A DNA stretch of 64,000 bases from Nyssa sinensis (Eukaryota > Streptophyta > Magnoliopsida > Cornales > Nyssaceae), in contig CM018046.1 in the NCBI GenBank assembly GCA_008638375.1, forward strand, positions 43,547,706 through 43,611,705. Direction: 5' to 3'. Numbering within the stretch: the stretch's first letter is position 1; every line of letters begins with the position of its first letter. Positions 47,756 through 60,107 of the stretch are shown one piece after another. Below the pieces are notes generated by a model. The model was not told the DNA's origin. It worked only from the letters and a program-made list of their open reading frames with translations, and did no database searches. The position numbers and the translations under genes were made by a program.

Positions 47756-49750
47756 AAAATTCAAGGAATCACGCTAGTAGAATACTCTTAACGTAATGTC
47801 CCCAATGCTAAAATCAAGAAGGGAGTAATCCGCTAAATTTTCACAACCAACAGGATTCTGAATAGTATAAATAGAAGGAATGTAGGTTTAAATATCATTG
47901 AACTCTGTATACTATTTTTGTTTCATTTTAAGCCTTTTATTCATTGTTATTGATTTAATTATGGGAGAATTCTTGAATAGCACCACATTGGTGGCTAAGG
48001 TTTCAAACCTTATTATTTTGCAGGTCATCCTTCAAAGCTCAGCCATTGGTCAAATTTCTGCATCAACATGATTAATCATTGTAAAGATGATAGGATCAGA
48101 TGTGAAGCTTTTGAAGATAAGATTTAGATCTCATGCTAGCAGATTCATCAAGCCATTTACTTTGAAACGTCATGCTAGAATTGTTGAGTTGATAATTTGG
48201 TTGTTTAGCGGGAGGAATTTCCCCGTAAGCCGCCATAATAATGCTCTTCCTAATGAAATTATTTCCTTAATTCATTTCTTCTTCTTTTTTATTTAAAAAT
48301 GAACATCTTAATTGGGTGTCATCAGTTGATTACAAAAATTAGTAACAGTAAGTGTTCTGTTATTAAATTTCTTTAAAAAAAGAAAGAAAAAGGAAGCATA
48401 ATAATTTAGGCTGAAATCTAAATTTTGTTCCTATAATTTACTAGCAAAATTGACAGCCATTTTCGTTCAACAGCTTGTCCCATGGAAATCATGCATATCG
48501 ACAAGATTGGGCACTCCCCTATATGTCCAATTTGCTTCGTCTGTGATTGAAACAAATGAAGAAAAAACCACCCTCCAAACTACCCCTACCGAAAGATGAC
48601 CTTTTCTTCATGGAGCTCATGGACAGCTATTACCTTTACCTATTATTGCTTTAGGAAATCCTTCAATAATACCTAAATGAAGTAAACAATATAACATGGG
48701 ATGGTTATATATATATATATATTTGGTCATTGAAACGGCATTTGGTCATCCTATTAACATTCTTTAAGAAAAATTAACATCGAAGATAAATGATATTTAA
48801 AAATAAATACGTTGTATTCACCGGCGAGACGTTTGAGTTAAATTAAAAAAATGCACCAAAGTAATTAATTTTATGGTTAATTGGCCTTTAAGTCTTTTAA
48901 AAAATGTTTAATTATTATCGAGTTCAGACATTTTTCATTTATATATGAGATGTATCATTTGTTTTTGTTTTTAAAATTGAGATCCATTTTTAATGTGTTG
49001 GCACTAAATAATTATTATATATATGACAATAATGCCCTTAATATAACTTAACACTATTTACACATTCTTTTTCTACAGCTAACACTCCATCTTTTCCCAT
49101 CGTCTCTACAATTCTTCTCCAACCACTACCGCCACAGGTGTTGCAACCTTCACTGTGTGACTTTAAAGGAAAGAAATGGCACTAGAATCAAGTTCAACAT
49201 AAGAATATGGTGGAGCCCTTGGATTCTCACTCTAGGCTACCACAGTTGCCATCAATGAGGAACCATCACAGATGTGCACAATACCCCTTCAAATTACCAT
49301 ATGGTATCGTTGCGATTGAGGTTAATTGGTGTTTAACCAAACTTTGTGTAGTTTTTTTTTTTTGTGATCACAGTTATAGGTCTCTTATGCCACTGGTGTT
49401 CCTAAGCTATTCAATTAACATTTATGCTGCCACCCACCGTGCAAACATAATGGATCTTTAGTGAATATTGTTGAAGGTTTTTTAATCAAAGTGACATTTT
49501 TTTATCTTCAATAAATATTCTCACATTGTAAGAATGTTTGTCATTTTGTGATATAAAGGCAATTTGAAAATTCTTTTTCTTTTTCTTTCCAGGTATGCAT
49601 AAAATGGTCATTTTTTTTTATTTCTCAATCCTAATTATTAGTGTTTTTCCTACTTTCGCTTTGGGGGTAGGAAGTTGGCAAAAGTAGTCAATATATTTGA
49701 CTTTGCTTCCAAATTATTACATTTTTTTTAAAAGTGTAAAATTTTATACT
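47756..49750. other. Intergenic DNA
   Basis: No gene was recognised. The open frames at 48087-48296 and 49207-49461 have no family resemblance. From about 49565 to 49750 the sequence is a diverged direct copy of 56264-56470 on the other side of copia B. Confidence 0.45.
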
Positions 49751-49755
49751 TGCTT
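49565..49755. repeat. Host tandem-duplication copy 1, left of copia B
   Basis: Shares, in order, with 56264-56470: CTTTTTCTTT(C/T), CAGG, ATAAAATGGT, TCTCAAT.CTAATTATTA, GGAAGTTG, AGTCAATATATTTGACT and AGTGT(A/T)AA.TTT. The two copies must have been adjacent before copia B inserted at their junction. Confidence 0.65.
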
Positions 49756-50150
49756 CGTTGATCGTTTCTCTCGGAAGTGGTTAAGAGAATGGGTCTCCAG
49801 CTCCTCTTCATCTCAGCAACTTTGAAGTGGTCCATTCTACGTTTGAAATCATTCTAAACTGCCTCCATGATAATCTGAGAACGTGGGACACGTGTTGTTA
49901 AAGCTTGATGGAAGCTTTGGCTATAAATACCACCGTTTGGTCCCCAAACTCTCTTAACTCAATCCTTTTTCATTTACACCATCAAATTGGAGTGAGCAGA
50001 GTTTTGGAAGTGCCAAAACGAGGAAGAAAACCAAAGTCTCCTAACGTGAGTAGCACCAATAGCTGGAGGTACTGTTCTTGAGCAATACAGTTTTTATTAT
50101 GATTCCTTCAAGTATTTATTCCACATTACAGAATTTTATTTATGCTTTCA
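49756..50150 (+). repeat. 5' LTR of copia B
   Basis: Begins CGTTGATCG, where the 3' LTR has TGTTGACCG, so the canonical TG has mutated. Ends GCTTTCA. CTATAAATACC at 49921-49931 is a good TATA box, with the transcription start expected about 30 bp later. Confidence 0.92.
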
Positions 50151-50152
50151 TT

Positions 50153-50165
50153 TGGTATCAGAGCC
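50153..50165 (+). promoter_or_regulatory. Primer-binding site of copia B
   Basis: TGGTATCAGAGCC, the standard plant copia site complementary to the 3' end of initiator tRNA-Met, two bases inside the 5' LTR. Confidence 0.85.
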
Positions 50166-50811
50166 TTGAAAACTTTATTCTCTGCCTTGGTGTATGAGTG
50201 ATACTCTGTTTGTCTCTGTTTTGGCCGAAAGTATGAGTGATGCTTTGTTTTTCTTTGTTTTAAAATTAAAGTTTTTGATCATGGCTTTCTGTAATTAAAA
50301 CCATGTTTTAATAAGAGAAACATCCATGGAATCATAGCTTGCTACCCAGTCCAGAGGTTGATGACGACTTGTAGTTTTGCTATATGGTGAAAAATGACAT
50401 GTCATTTATATAGGTCTGTTTTTTATAGAAGGTATATGGTTTCCACTTATGTAGATGGTTTGAAAAGTGGGATTTTTGTTCCTTGATTTGAGCCAAACCG
50501 GGTCAGGTTCGACCCGACCCACCCATTCAGATGGCTACCCAACACTGTTACTTTATGGGTAAAATTTAAAATTTGAGTTTTGGGGGCGTTTAGTTATAAA
50601 GGAGAAGCTATCCAATGGTTGGCTTAACATGTACAGGAAATAAAAAAAAAAAAGGGTTGCACATACCCTTTGATTGGAATGAGTGACCAAGGGGATGGAG
50701 TTAAATAATAAGGATTTGGGCCCACACCCTTGTGCAAATTTAATAATTATGCTCATATTTAGTTTGCATGAATTGATTATTTCTGCTATATTAATACATA
50801 GAGTTTTTAGA

Positions 50812-50851
<40 letters not shown>

Positions 50852-51740
50852 AAGGCATAAAATTAAATGTTATGCATAATATTATAGTTTTAATTATGCT
50901 ATGTTAATACTTGAATTGTGAGAATATTCTGTGCATAAGAATAACATGTTAATTTTAGCTAAAATTATGCAATTTACAATTATTCTCATATTTAGTTAAT
51001 CCTTATATTTAAAAGGTATAATGTCTAGTGATCAACATGATTTTTGGTTAATTAGAGAATAGCCACAACATCTTTAATTAAATAAAAATCATATATTATG
51101 ATTGATTAGGATCACATAAATAATATTTAGACATTAATTGTAATTAATCATACTTAGTAAAATAAATTTTATCCCACAAGAATTTTTATTATATGATTAA
51201 TTGGGATAAAATATCAAATTATTCATAACTTACTCACAGGAATTATGAATTAATTTAATAATTTGATAGTTTTATCATAAAGTTTAATATTAGAAAGAAT
51301 ATATATATATATACACATATATATATATATGAAATTATAATCATTAATTGACTATTTGTTGTGAGAGTATGAATGTGTACATTTAAGGAGGTTCTGTCTA
51401 GGAGATTGGATTTTAAGTGGGACCATTGTAACCCCTCCAATCTTTCCTGGGAATCTTGAAGTTCTGTTTAGGAAAGAAAAATATTTCCTGAGAACTCACT
51501 TAGTAGTGCTATTTCTTGCTGTGGTAAAATAGGCCTTATACATGATTATTGAGAAAATAATTTGATAAATTCTATCATAAAGAATAATTGAATCTGCTTG
51601 AATTAAAAATTTAGCTCACAGGTAATTTTTATGTCATTAGATTCAATTTTTAAGCATGATTCACATTGGTAGATCATGAACTTCATTAATGCCTCATTTT
51701 AATTTAAGCATGTATGTTTAATTTAAGCAGCTAGCCAACT
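50166..51740. other. copia B untranslated leader and spacer
   Basis: About 1.6 kb separate the primer site from gag. This is long for a copia leader and is AT-rich, with (TA)n at 50816-50847 and 51299-51330. No coding sequence was recognised, so part may be secondary insertion or expansion. Confidence 0.5.
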
Positions 51741-51744
51741 TGTT

Positions 51745-52540
51745 AAATTTTCTGATGTCGGTTGTGATATTCCCAAACTTAAGGGTGATAACTTTAAAAT
51801 GTGGAAAGCGAGAGTCTTACTTCATTTAGGGTGGATGGACATTGATTATGCTATAAGGAAAGACGAACCACCTGCAGTTACCAATACCAGCTACTAAAGC
51901 TGAGATTGCTCTTTATGAACATTGGGAGCGATCCAATCGACTCACTGTTATGTTCATAAAGACCAAAATCTCTGCTGGTATTCTTGGTTCAATCGATCAG
52001 CATACCAAAGTCCGTGATTTACTCAAGGCCATTGACGAACAATTCGTCACTTCAGATAAGGCGCTTGCTAGCACCCTAATTATGAAGTTTTGTTCCACAA
52101 GGCTCGACACTGTGAGAGGTGTGCGTGAGCACATCATGAAGATGAGGGACACTGCAGCTTTACTTAAGAAACTGGAGGTTGATATTTCATATTCTTTTCT
52201 CATGCACTATATTTTGAATACTCTCCCACCTCAATACAGTCCTATCAAAATATCCTACAACACACATAAAGATAAATGGTCTATTAATGAACTTATGATC
52301 ATGTGTGTTCAAGAGGAAGGGAGATTAATTATGGAGATGGGAGAGAGTGCAATGCAGGTTACGTAGGGAAAGAATAAAGCCCAAGCCAATAATAAAGGGA
52401 AAGACAAGTTGGCTCCACAAGCTGACATAAAGAAAGATCCTGTGTGTTTCTTCTGTAAAAAGAAGGGACATGTTAAGAAAGATTGTCCCAAATTCCAGAA
52501 ATGGCTTGAGAAGAAAGGCAATCAACTCTCTTTAGTTTGT
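51745..52540 (+). pseudogene. copia B gag remnant
   Basis: Begins near 51745 with KFSDVGCDIPKLKGDNFKMW and passes through a frameshift near 51893. It continues with MKFCSTRLDTVRGVREHIMK and a UBN2-type gag segment ending LPPQYSPIKISY. A TAG at 52364-52366 interrupts it. It resumes in frame with the zinc knuckle CFFCKKKGHVKKDC (CX2CX4HX4C). Gag would have formed the particle and bound RNA. Confidence 0.8.
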
Positions 52541-55500
52541 TATGAATCCAATATGGTTGATGTTGGTTACAACACTTGTTGGATTGATTCTGGTTCTACA
52601 ATCCATATTTCGAATTCCTTGCAGGGTATGCGAAACCTAAGGAAGCCGGTGGGAAGTGAACAAGGCATCTATTCGGGAAATAATATGCGTTCACATGTAG
52701 GATGCTGTTGGAACATGCAATTTGATTTTAAGTAGTGGCTTTGTATTAATTCTAGAAAAGACCTTTTATATTCCTAGTTTTTATAGGAATTTAATTTCAG
52801 TTTCTAAACTTGTACCATTGGGATACTCTTTTAAGTTTTCAGATACATCTTTCAGTTTAATGTATGAATCTGAAATTGTTGGAGTTGGTACATTGTGTGA
52901 TGGTCTTTTCTGTATTAATTTGCAAAATGATGTCATTTATAATGCTATGCATGTTCACACCGGTATAATGAGATGTGTTGTAAATGAGGATTCCTTTACA
53001 TTATGGCACCAAAGATTAGGTCATATCTCCATTGAGTGTATTAAAAGATTAGTAAATGATGGGATACTTAGTACTCTTGACTTTACTGATTTTGAAACTT
53101 GTGTCGACTGCATAAAGGGAAAGCAGACCAATAAGTCTATGAAAGGTGCCACAAGGAGTTCTCACATATTGGAAATCATACATACAGACATTTGTAGTCC
53201 AGACATGGACGCACATGGTCAGAGATACTTCATCTCATTCATTGATGACTATTCATGATACGTGTATCTCTACTTGCTTCATAATAAGAATAAAGCATTA
53301 GATGCTTTTAAAGTTTTCAAGGCTGAAGTAGAGAAACAATGCAGTAAGCAAATTAAGATCGTGAGGTCATACAGAGGTAGAGAATACTATGGTAGATATA
53401 CAGAAGATGGAGAAGCACATGGTCCCTTTGCGAGGTTTCTTCAGGAAAAGGTTGGAAATCGAGTTTAAGGCATGTACGTGTTTGGGGATGCTCGTCTGAA
53501 GTGAGGATTTATAATCCACAAGAGAAGAAATTGGATCCGAGGACCATTAGTGGCTATTTCATTGGATATGCTGAAAGGTCCAAAGGTTATTGATTTTATT
53601 GTTCATCTCATACCATTAGGATTGTGGAATCAAGGAATGCCAAATTTCTTGAGAATGACTTGATCAGTGGGAGGGATCATTCAAGGAACACAATTTCTGA
53701 AAATGATCATTCAGGTAATCAACCTTCCACTTCAAGTAATAGATTGATTGTTGTTCATAACACCCCTTCAGTACAGATTGCTTGTTGTACAACCAATCAT
53801 TGAAGTTCCACAAGTGGCTGACATCATTCAAGTAGGTCAGGGAGTTCAAGAATTACCAATTCCTGAACAACCAGTTGAACCACATCTTCCCCAAAAAGAT
53901 GTTGGTGCAACATTAAGAAGATCTACTAGAACAAGGAAGTCAGCTATCCCTAGTGACTATGTAGTGTATCTACAAGAAACTGACTATGATATAGAAACTG
54001 AAGATTGTCTCGAATCTTTTTCACAAGCCATGAATTGCAAAGAGTCTGAATATTGGTATAATGCCATGATAGAGGAAATGAATTCCATGAGGGACAACAA
54101 TGTCTAGAGCCTTGTAGAGTTGCCTAATGGAGCCAAAACTATTGGCAATAAATGGGTCTTTAAGACCAAAAGGGAGTACTCATTGAGCAACATTGAGAGA
54201 TATAAAGCATGACTTGTTGCTAAGGGATTCACTCAAAAGGAAGGAATTGATTGCAATGAGACATTCTCTCATGTATCTAAGAAAGATTCCTTAAGGATTA
54301 TTTTGGCATTGGTAGCACATTTTGACATGGAGTTGCACCAAATTGATGTAAAAACGGCTTTTCTCAATGGTGATTTAGAGGAAGAGGTTTACACGAAACA
54401 ACTTGAAGGATTCCGCTTTAGTGATGGTGAGCACTTGGTTTGCAAACTCAATAAATCCATATATGGTTTAAAACAAGCATCCCGCCAATGGTATTACAAG
54501 TTTCATGGTGTTATTTCTTCATTTGGATTTATTGAGAACATCATGGATCAGTGTATATACCAGAAGGTCAGTGGGAGTAAGATATGTTTTCTTGTTTTAT
54601 ATGTGGATGATATTTTACTTGCAACCAATGATAAAGGGTTGTTGTATGGGGTGAAACAATTCCTTTCTAAGAATTTTGATATGAAGGATATGGGTGAGGT
54701 ATCTTATGTCATTGGCATTAAGATCCATAGAGACAGATGCAAAGGCATCTTAGGTCTGTCTCAGGAATCCTATATCAATAAAGTCTTAGAGAGATATCAG
54801 ATGAAAGATTGTTTACCAAGTGTAGCTCCCATTGTGAAGGGTGATAGGTTCAATTTGAACCAATGCCCAAAGAATGATTTAGAAAGGGAACAAATGCACA
54901 ATATCCCATCTGCCTCAGCTGTTGGAAGCCTAATGTATGCTCAGGTTTGTACCAGACTTGACATAGCTTATGATGTGGGTATGTTGGGACGATATCAAAG
55001 TAATCCAGGTTTAGACCACTTGAGAGCTGCAAAGAAAGTGATGTGGTACCTTCAAGGCACTAAGGACTGCATGCTTACCTATAGACGGATTGACAGTTTG
55101 GAAGTAGTTGGTTACTCCGATTCAGACTTTACTGGTTATGTGGATTCACGTAAATCAACATCAGGTTACAACTTTATGATGGTTGGTGGAGCTATTTCAT
55201 ATAGGAGTGCCAAACAGTCCTTGACTGCTACTTCCACTATGGAAGCTAAGTTCGTGGCTTGTTTTGAGGCTACATCGAATGGTGTATAGCTTAGGAGTTT
55301 CATTTCGGGCCTTAGAATCATGGATTCTATCCATAAACCATTGAGGATATTTTGTGACAATTTAACTACTATTTTTATGGCTAAGAATAACAAAAGTGGT
55401 AGTCGAAGTAAGCATATCGACATTAAGTACTTAGCCATAAGGGAACGTGTTAAGGAAGGAAAAGTGGTCATTGAACACGTTAGCACTGAATTGATGATTG

Positions 55501-55580
55501 CTGATCCTTTGACTAAAGGCATGCCACCATCTAAATTTAAGGATCATGTAATGTTAATGGAACTTAATTTCATTATGTAG
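52541..55580 (+). pseudogene. copia B pol remnant
   Basis: Protease carries CWIDSGSTIHIS (about 52576-52611), then a frameshift near 52700. The gag-pre-integrase motif is LWHQRLGHISIECIKRL. Integrase starts with IIHTDICSPDM and FISFIDDYS, then a stop at 53256-53258. The frame runs to about 53450, where roughly 90-100 codons including the C-terminal catalytic Glu region are missing. After that come RVWGCSSEVRIYNP-like words. From 53748 to 55580 RT and RNase H keep one frame: HQIDVKTAFLNGDLEEEVY, IYGLKQASRQWYY, LVLYVDDILLA, SDSDFTGYVDSRKSTSGY and ADPLTKGMPP. Only three in-frame stops occur there, at 54105-54107, 54210-54212 and 55287-55289. The YVDD box is intact. The integrase deletion prevents autonomous transposition. 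Confidence 0.88.
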
Positions 55581-55857
55581 TTCATTCATTGTACGAACTA
55601 TGTTTCCTCATTGAAACTCTTACTTAATGTAATTTTTCTCATATTCATGTGCACCTTCAGTTATTTGAGAAAAAAAAATTATTCATTAGGATCAAGAATA
55701 AACATAGGGTTTATTCATTTAGAAATTGTTACCACATAAATTTTAAGAAATAAATACATGGAAGATAATACTCGTCATAAGAGGACTTATCACCATGATT
55801 CATGTACTTATTACTTAATACAAATTATCGATGGGTTTAAGATGTGAAGTGTGAACC

Positions 55858-55868
55858 AAGTGGGAGAA
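55858..55868 (+). promoter_or_regulatory. Polypurine tract of copia B
   Basis: AAGTGGGAGAA directly before the 3' LTR, the expected plus-strand priming site. Confidence 0.85.
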
Positions 55869-56263
55869 TGTTGACCGTTTCTCTCGGAAGTGGTTAAGAG
55901 AACGGGTCTCCAGCTCCTTTTCATCTCAGGAGCTTTGAAGTGGTCCACTCCACGTTTGAAATCGTTCTGAACTGCCTCTATGATAATATGAGAACGTGGG
56001 ACACGTGTTGCTAAAACTTGATGGAAGCTTTGGCTATAAATACCACCGTTTGGTCCCCAAACTCTCTTAACTCAATCCTCTTCAGTTTACACCATCTAAT
56101 TAGAGTGAGCAGAGTTTTGGAAGTGCCAAAACGAGGAAGAAAACTAGTGTCTCCTAACGTGAGCAGCACCAATGGCTGGAGCTACTGTTCTTGAGAAATA
56201 CAGTTTTTATTACGATTCTTTCAAGTATTTGTTCCGCATTACAGAATCGTACTTCTGTTTTCA
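55869..56263 (+). repeat. 3' LTR of copia B
   Basis: 395 bp from TGTTGACCG to GTTTTCA, same length as the 5' LTR. It keeps canonical TG...CA ends and the CTATAAATACC TATA region near 56034-56044. Confidence 0.92.
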
Positions 56264-56470
56264 TGCTTTTCTTTTCTTTTTCTTTTTCAGGCGTGTATAA
56301 AATGGTTAAGTGTTTTCTTTTTCTCAATTCTAATTATTACACACACAATGCTTTCCCTTAGAAGGAAGTTGATACATGCAAATAATAGTCAATATATTTG
56401 ACTCTGTTCCCAATTACACTTTTGTTACAGTGTTAAATTTCATATTTTTGGGATGGTGTAAAATTTCACA
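56264..56470. repeat. Host tandem-duplication copy 2, right of copia B
   Basis: Starts with the TGCTT target-site copy and parallels 49565-49755 as described there. Confidence 0.65.
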
Positions 56471-58141
56471 CTTTCACAATTATTGAGCTTTTAATTCTTC
56501 ATGTCTTAAATATTGGTTTTTTTACCGTCCAACATGTGGCTTAAAAGCTCAATTAAATTAATAACAATTTATAATTTTCTCAATTCTTATGAAAGTATAA
56601 AATTTTACACTTTTGTAAAGACGAAATTTTACAGTTTCTAATCATTTTTTTTGGTTGAAAATTTCATATTCAATAAGGATTTTGTTTGATAGATCCTGAT
56701 TTTTAGAGTTCAAATATATAAATTTTATTTAAAATAAATTTATATATTATGAGTTTTTAAATTTTGAAGTTCTTTCTTAGTTGTTGGGCACTTTTCATGG
56801 AATTCAATTAGACTAAATTGAAGGGAAAAAAAATGTTAAAAGGGTGATCTAGTCATGAAATAATTGAAGGACTTAATAGGATTAATATGTTTGAGTGTGG
56901 ATCTTATGATAATTTTCATATTTTTTATGGACTTGCGTCTAAATGATCCTAAATTTTACTACTTTTATAATGTCAATCGTTGGCGGATTTTTTTAGAGTA
57001 TTTTTGGTATTTGACATTATTTTTCTGTTGTCCTAATAGTATGTATTTATAGTAGAGAAACCGCATCTCATTGTAACTCTTTCAGATCATAGTGAAACCG
57101 CAGTAGCCGTGTTCGTAACCCTATTTTGTAATGAACCACGTAAATCTTTGTGTTCTTGTGTGTGCGTATAATTTTAAATTCGTTTTCTTGTTTGCTTTCG
57201 TGTCTCATCGATGTTGGTTAGGTGACTATATTCGTAACATCAATCTCACGTTGAAAGGATAGATTGGAAGTTAGGTGATTGTCACGAATTCATTCAAAAT
57301 TTTACTAACCCGATGCGGTCCGAAAATGAAGTTTTTTTGATCCGTTTTGTTTGGATATTTTTTTATTTGTTTCTTTTATTTTGTAATCTGCATATATAAT
57401 GGTATTATATTTAAGATTTCTTTTTACGAGAAGAGAGTTGACTTTGTGTGAGGCGTCATTGAGTATAAAAGCGTTTTTCAGATTTGTGAGTGTTTTGCTC
57501 TTGTGATTCTTTAATATGTAGTAAATTAATTATCGCTACTCATAGACGTAAACATCTCACTAAATTATGTAAATTTAGTAGTGTTTTGAATAATTGTTTA
57601 ATTTTTTTATTAATAATTTGTCGGCACATCATTTAAATTTGATATTCAATAAAATTACGTTACTTACTAATGTACGGAATGTGAGATTATTTTATGTATT
57701 CATGAGTGAAATTAGTCTAATTCAAAAATTTAAAACACTTCATGTAAAAATAAATAAATAAATAAAATTAGACTACTTTGAAATTTGATTAAAAAAGAAA
57801 AAGACTAATGTTGAAATTGCATTTGTTATGTTTTCCTGTCGCCCATCAAAATACTTAGTACGTAGTATTATATGCTGTAAATAGCATTGTCGTTTCGGTA
57901 TTATTTTTTTCTCTCTCAAAAGCTGATCAATACGATGTTTTCCGTTCAATACCCATAATTTTGTCGTTGAACTTTGAAATAATGCCAGTGGAAATGATTG
58001 ATTTCGCAATTCCATAAGATTCAAATCTGTTCTCATAAAATTAATTTTTTTTTATTTTTCATGTACAGTAATTGATTTACAACAATATGTATTAAATCGT
58101 TGTAATCAATCACTTGGTGAAACGTCGTGTGTGTAACCGTG

Positions 58142-58180
<39 letters not shown>

Positions 58181-58989
58181 AGGCATATAATTTAGTTATT
58201 AAAATCGTTAGATGAGATATTGTTATGTGAATGTGATTGAAATAAATAGTAAATTAATTTCAAATAATAAAAAATAAATAAATATACAAAAAACACACAT
58301 GATATACATTTTTGAGAAGATGTTCACATTTATGAATACCGATGATCAATTTATTATGTATATATATATATATAAAATTACAAGAATAAAATACTCCCAA
58401 ACTCGAAATTCATTTTATACTTAATAACGATTGACACAAAGTCAATTATTTTCTTCTAAAAAAAAATCTTAAACACAATACTATTATATATATAAATTAT
58501 AAAATAAGAGACGAATCGAGTAAAAAAAAAAAAAAATTTAAACAAAACGGATCAATTTGACAACCAACCAACAAGATCATTAAATAATTTGCAACAGGAG
58601 ACTATAAAATATATGAGGGTATCAAAATGGCAGTACCAACCGCAAAATTAGGGTTTTACCGACAGACCCACATAGAAAGAAATGGATTGGTTAGTGAAGG
58701 TTATCATCTCATTCCAGCTTCTTGGCCCGAATGCTTTGGAAAGTGACCACGCCTCTCCATCTACAGGCAGTATTCTTATGCTCTTAATCATGCTTATATG
58801 GAAAATTACCCATATCTATTCAACCTATTTCTATATTCTATGCTTTAGGAAAGAAAAAAACAAATCTAGAAAGTGACAACCTTCTCTCTTTCGACAGCAA
58901 CTGCTCACCCCAATTGTGAAATTAACAAACTACCTCGACGTCTCTTTTCCCTTTCTCCATCTAGAACAAGTTTTGAGTCATTATATATG

Positions 58990-59036
<47 letters not shown>

Positions 59037-59904
59037 CCGTTAAGGTGATGTGGTCATGTACACTAGAAACTACTAAATGCACGAGAAGTTTTTGCATGAA
59101 CCGACTTCATGAATCCAAGTTATAATATCATGCCATTTGGACATGATATTTGACTTTTAAAAGACAAAAAAAATTGCACTCAACCTACATAAAAAGAATG
59201 TCACTGATGGTTCATGAATCAAATCAATAGACATGATTCATGCTAAAATTTCTCCTAAATGCATTGGTCAGAAAGAACAATATAGTTTATATTGAGAGTC
59301 GTGTCAGGAACAATGAGATCAAAATTAATTTTGGTAGTAATATAGTAAAAAGCAATATGATAGGAATTGTATTAAATAGTGTGGAATATCAAGATAGAAT
59401 TCACGCAACTTACATTAAATAACTGAAATAAGACTTTGTTAATTTGAATTAAATTATACACTCGCTGATAATTAAAAAGAAAAGAGGGGTCTGCAACTAT
59501 CTTCTGTCATATGGTAGTTCAAGAGGGCTTTTATTCTCTTCAAATAACTATTCTTTGGTTGTCTTTGTAATTAATAACAATGCAGTAGTTTAATTTTAAT
59601 GTAAATATGAAACGTTTTTAATACTAGAGCTATCAGCCTATAACAATACCTTTAAGATTTCAGTAATACCTTTATTAAGATTTCTAATGAGAATTTAAAT
59701 TTAAATTACTGCATCTAACTCCTTGCGGCTGCAGCCATCTAATTTGTTAAATAAATTTGAAAGAGTAGTGGAAATATGTTTATCTAATGGGAATAATTAT
59801 ACTTGCAAGTGCAACAAAACTACAAGGTTTCAGAGATGCTGAAATGAGATAGATCAAGGGCTAGGTAAGTAAATGAGGCTTTTGTTATTGCTAAATTTTG
59901 AAAA
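56471..59904. other. Intergenic DNA with possible LTR fragment
   Basis: No gene was recognised. About 57090-57250 (GAACCACGTAAATCTTTG, TTCTTGTGTGTG, 'gtgactatattcgtaaca') resembles 12340-12520 and also the R/U5 part of plant copia LTRs, so both may be old LTR fragments. Long (TA)n tracts lie at 58147-58177 and 58995-59033. Short open frames at 57773-58036 and 58682-59125 have no support. Confidence 0.4.
58995..59033. repeat. (TA)n microsatellite
   Basis: About 19 uninterrupted TA units, among the longest in the window. Similar runs lie at 58147-58177, 50816-50847 and 19091-19122. Confidence 0.9.
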
Positions 59905-60001
59905 AGTTAAATATACGTAATCTTATTTTTGTAAACGAAGAAACTATTTCCGTAATTCGAATCCATGACTTACAAGTCACAATGAAACAACCTTACCATT
60001 G
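59905..60001 (-). mobile_element. SINE-like fragment (Au-type resemblance)
   Basis: On the minus strand it starts CAATGGTAAGGTTG (box A-like). It then has TGACTTGTAAGTCATGGATTCGAATTA, written here only for its box B core ATTCGAATT, and ends with a segment near ACGTATATTTAAC. The order and spacing match the tRNA-derived head of plant Au SINEs as I recall them. The 3' end is degenerate and no target duplication was found. Confidence 0.45.
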
Positions 60002-60107
60002 AGAAAGATTAAAAACAATCATTCAGTTGGGTTTGACCTGCTCAGATTTGGAAGGCAAAAACAAGCATGTTCTACTCAAGTGTCCCACTGTTGTCACCAC
60101 CACCACT

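Larger units (their letters stand above)
49756..56263 (+). mobile_element. Ty1/copia LTR retrotransposon with target duplication (copia B)
   Basis: 6508 bp with two LTRs of equal length (395 bp), flanked by the exact 5-bp duplication TGCTT (49751-49755 and 56264-56268). A primer-binding site TGGTATCAGAGCC follows the 5' LTR after two bases, and a purine tract AAGTGGGAGAA precedes the 3' LTR. Gag, protease, integrase, RT and RNase H lie between in copia order but are all damaged. By eye the LTRs differ at roughly 35-40 sites (about 9%), so the insertion is old. Confidence 0.92.

Noticed and set aside
49207..49461. Plus-strand 84-codon open frame
   Set aside because: No family resemblance was found and no splice-supported continuation was seen.
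59905..60001. tRNA gene on the minus strand
   Set aside because: Box A- and box B-like words are present, but the sequence cannot fold into a cloverleaf with an acceptor stem; SINE origin fits better.
60027..60107. N-terminal extension of the small ORF at 60108
   Set aside because: The frame would have to start at TTG; the first ATG is at 60108, so the extension could only be real as part of a spliced exon.
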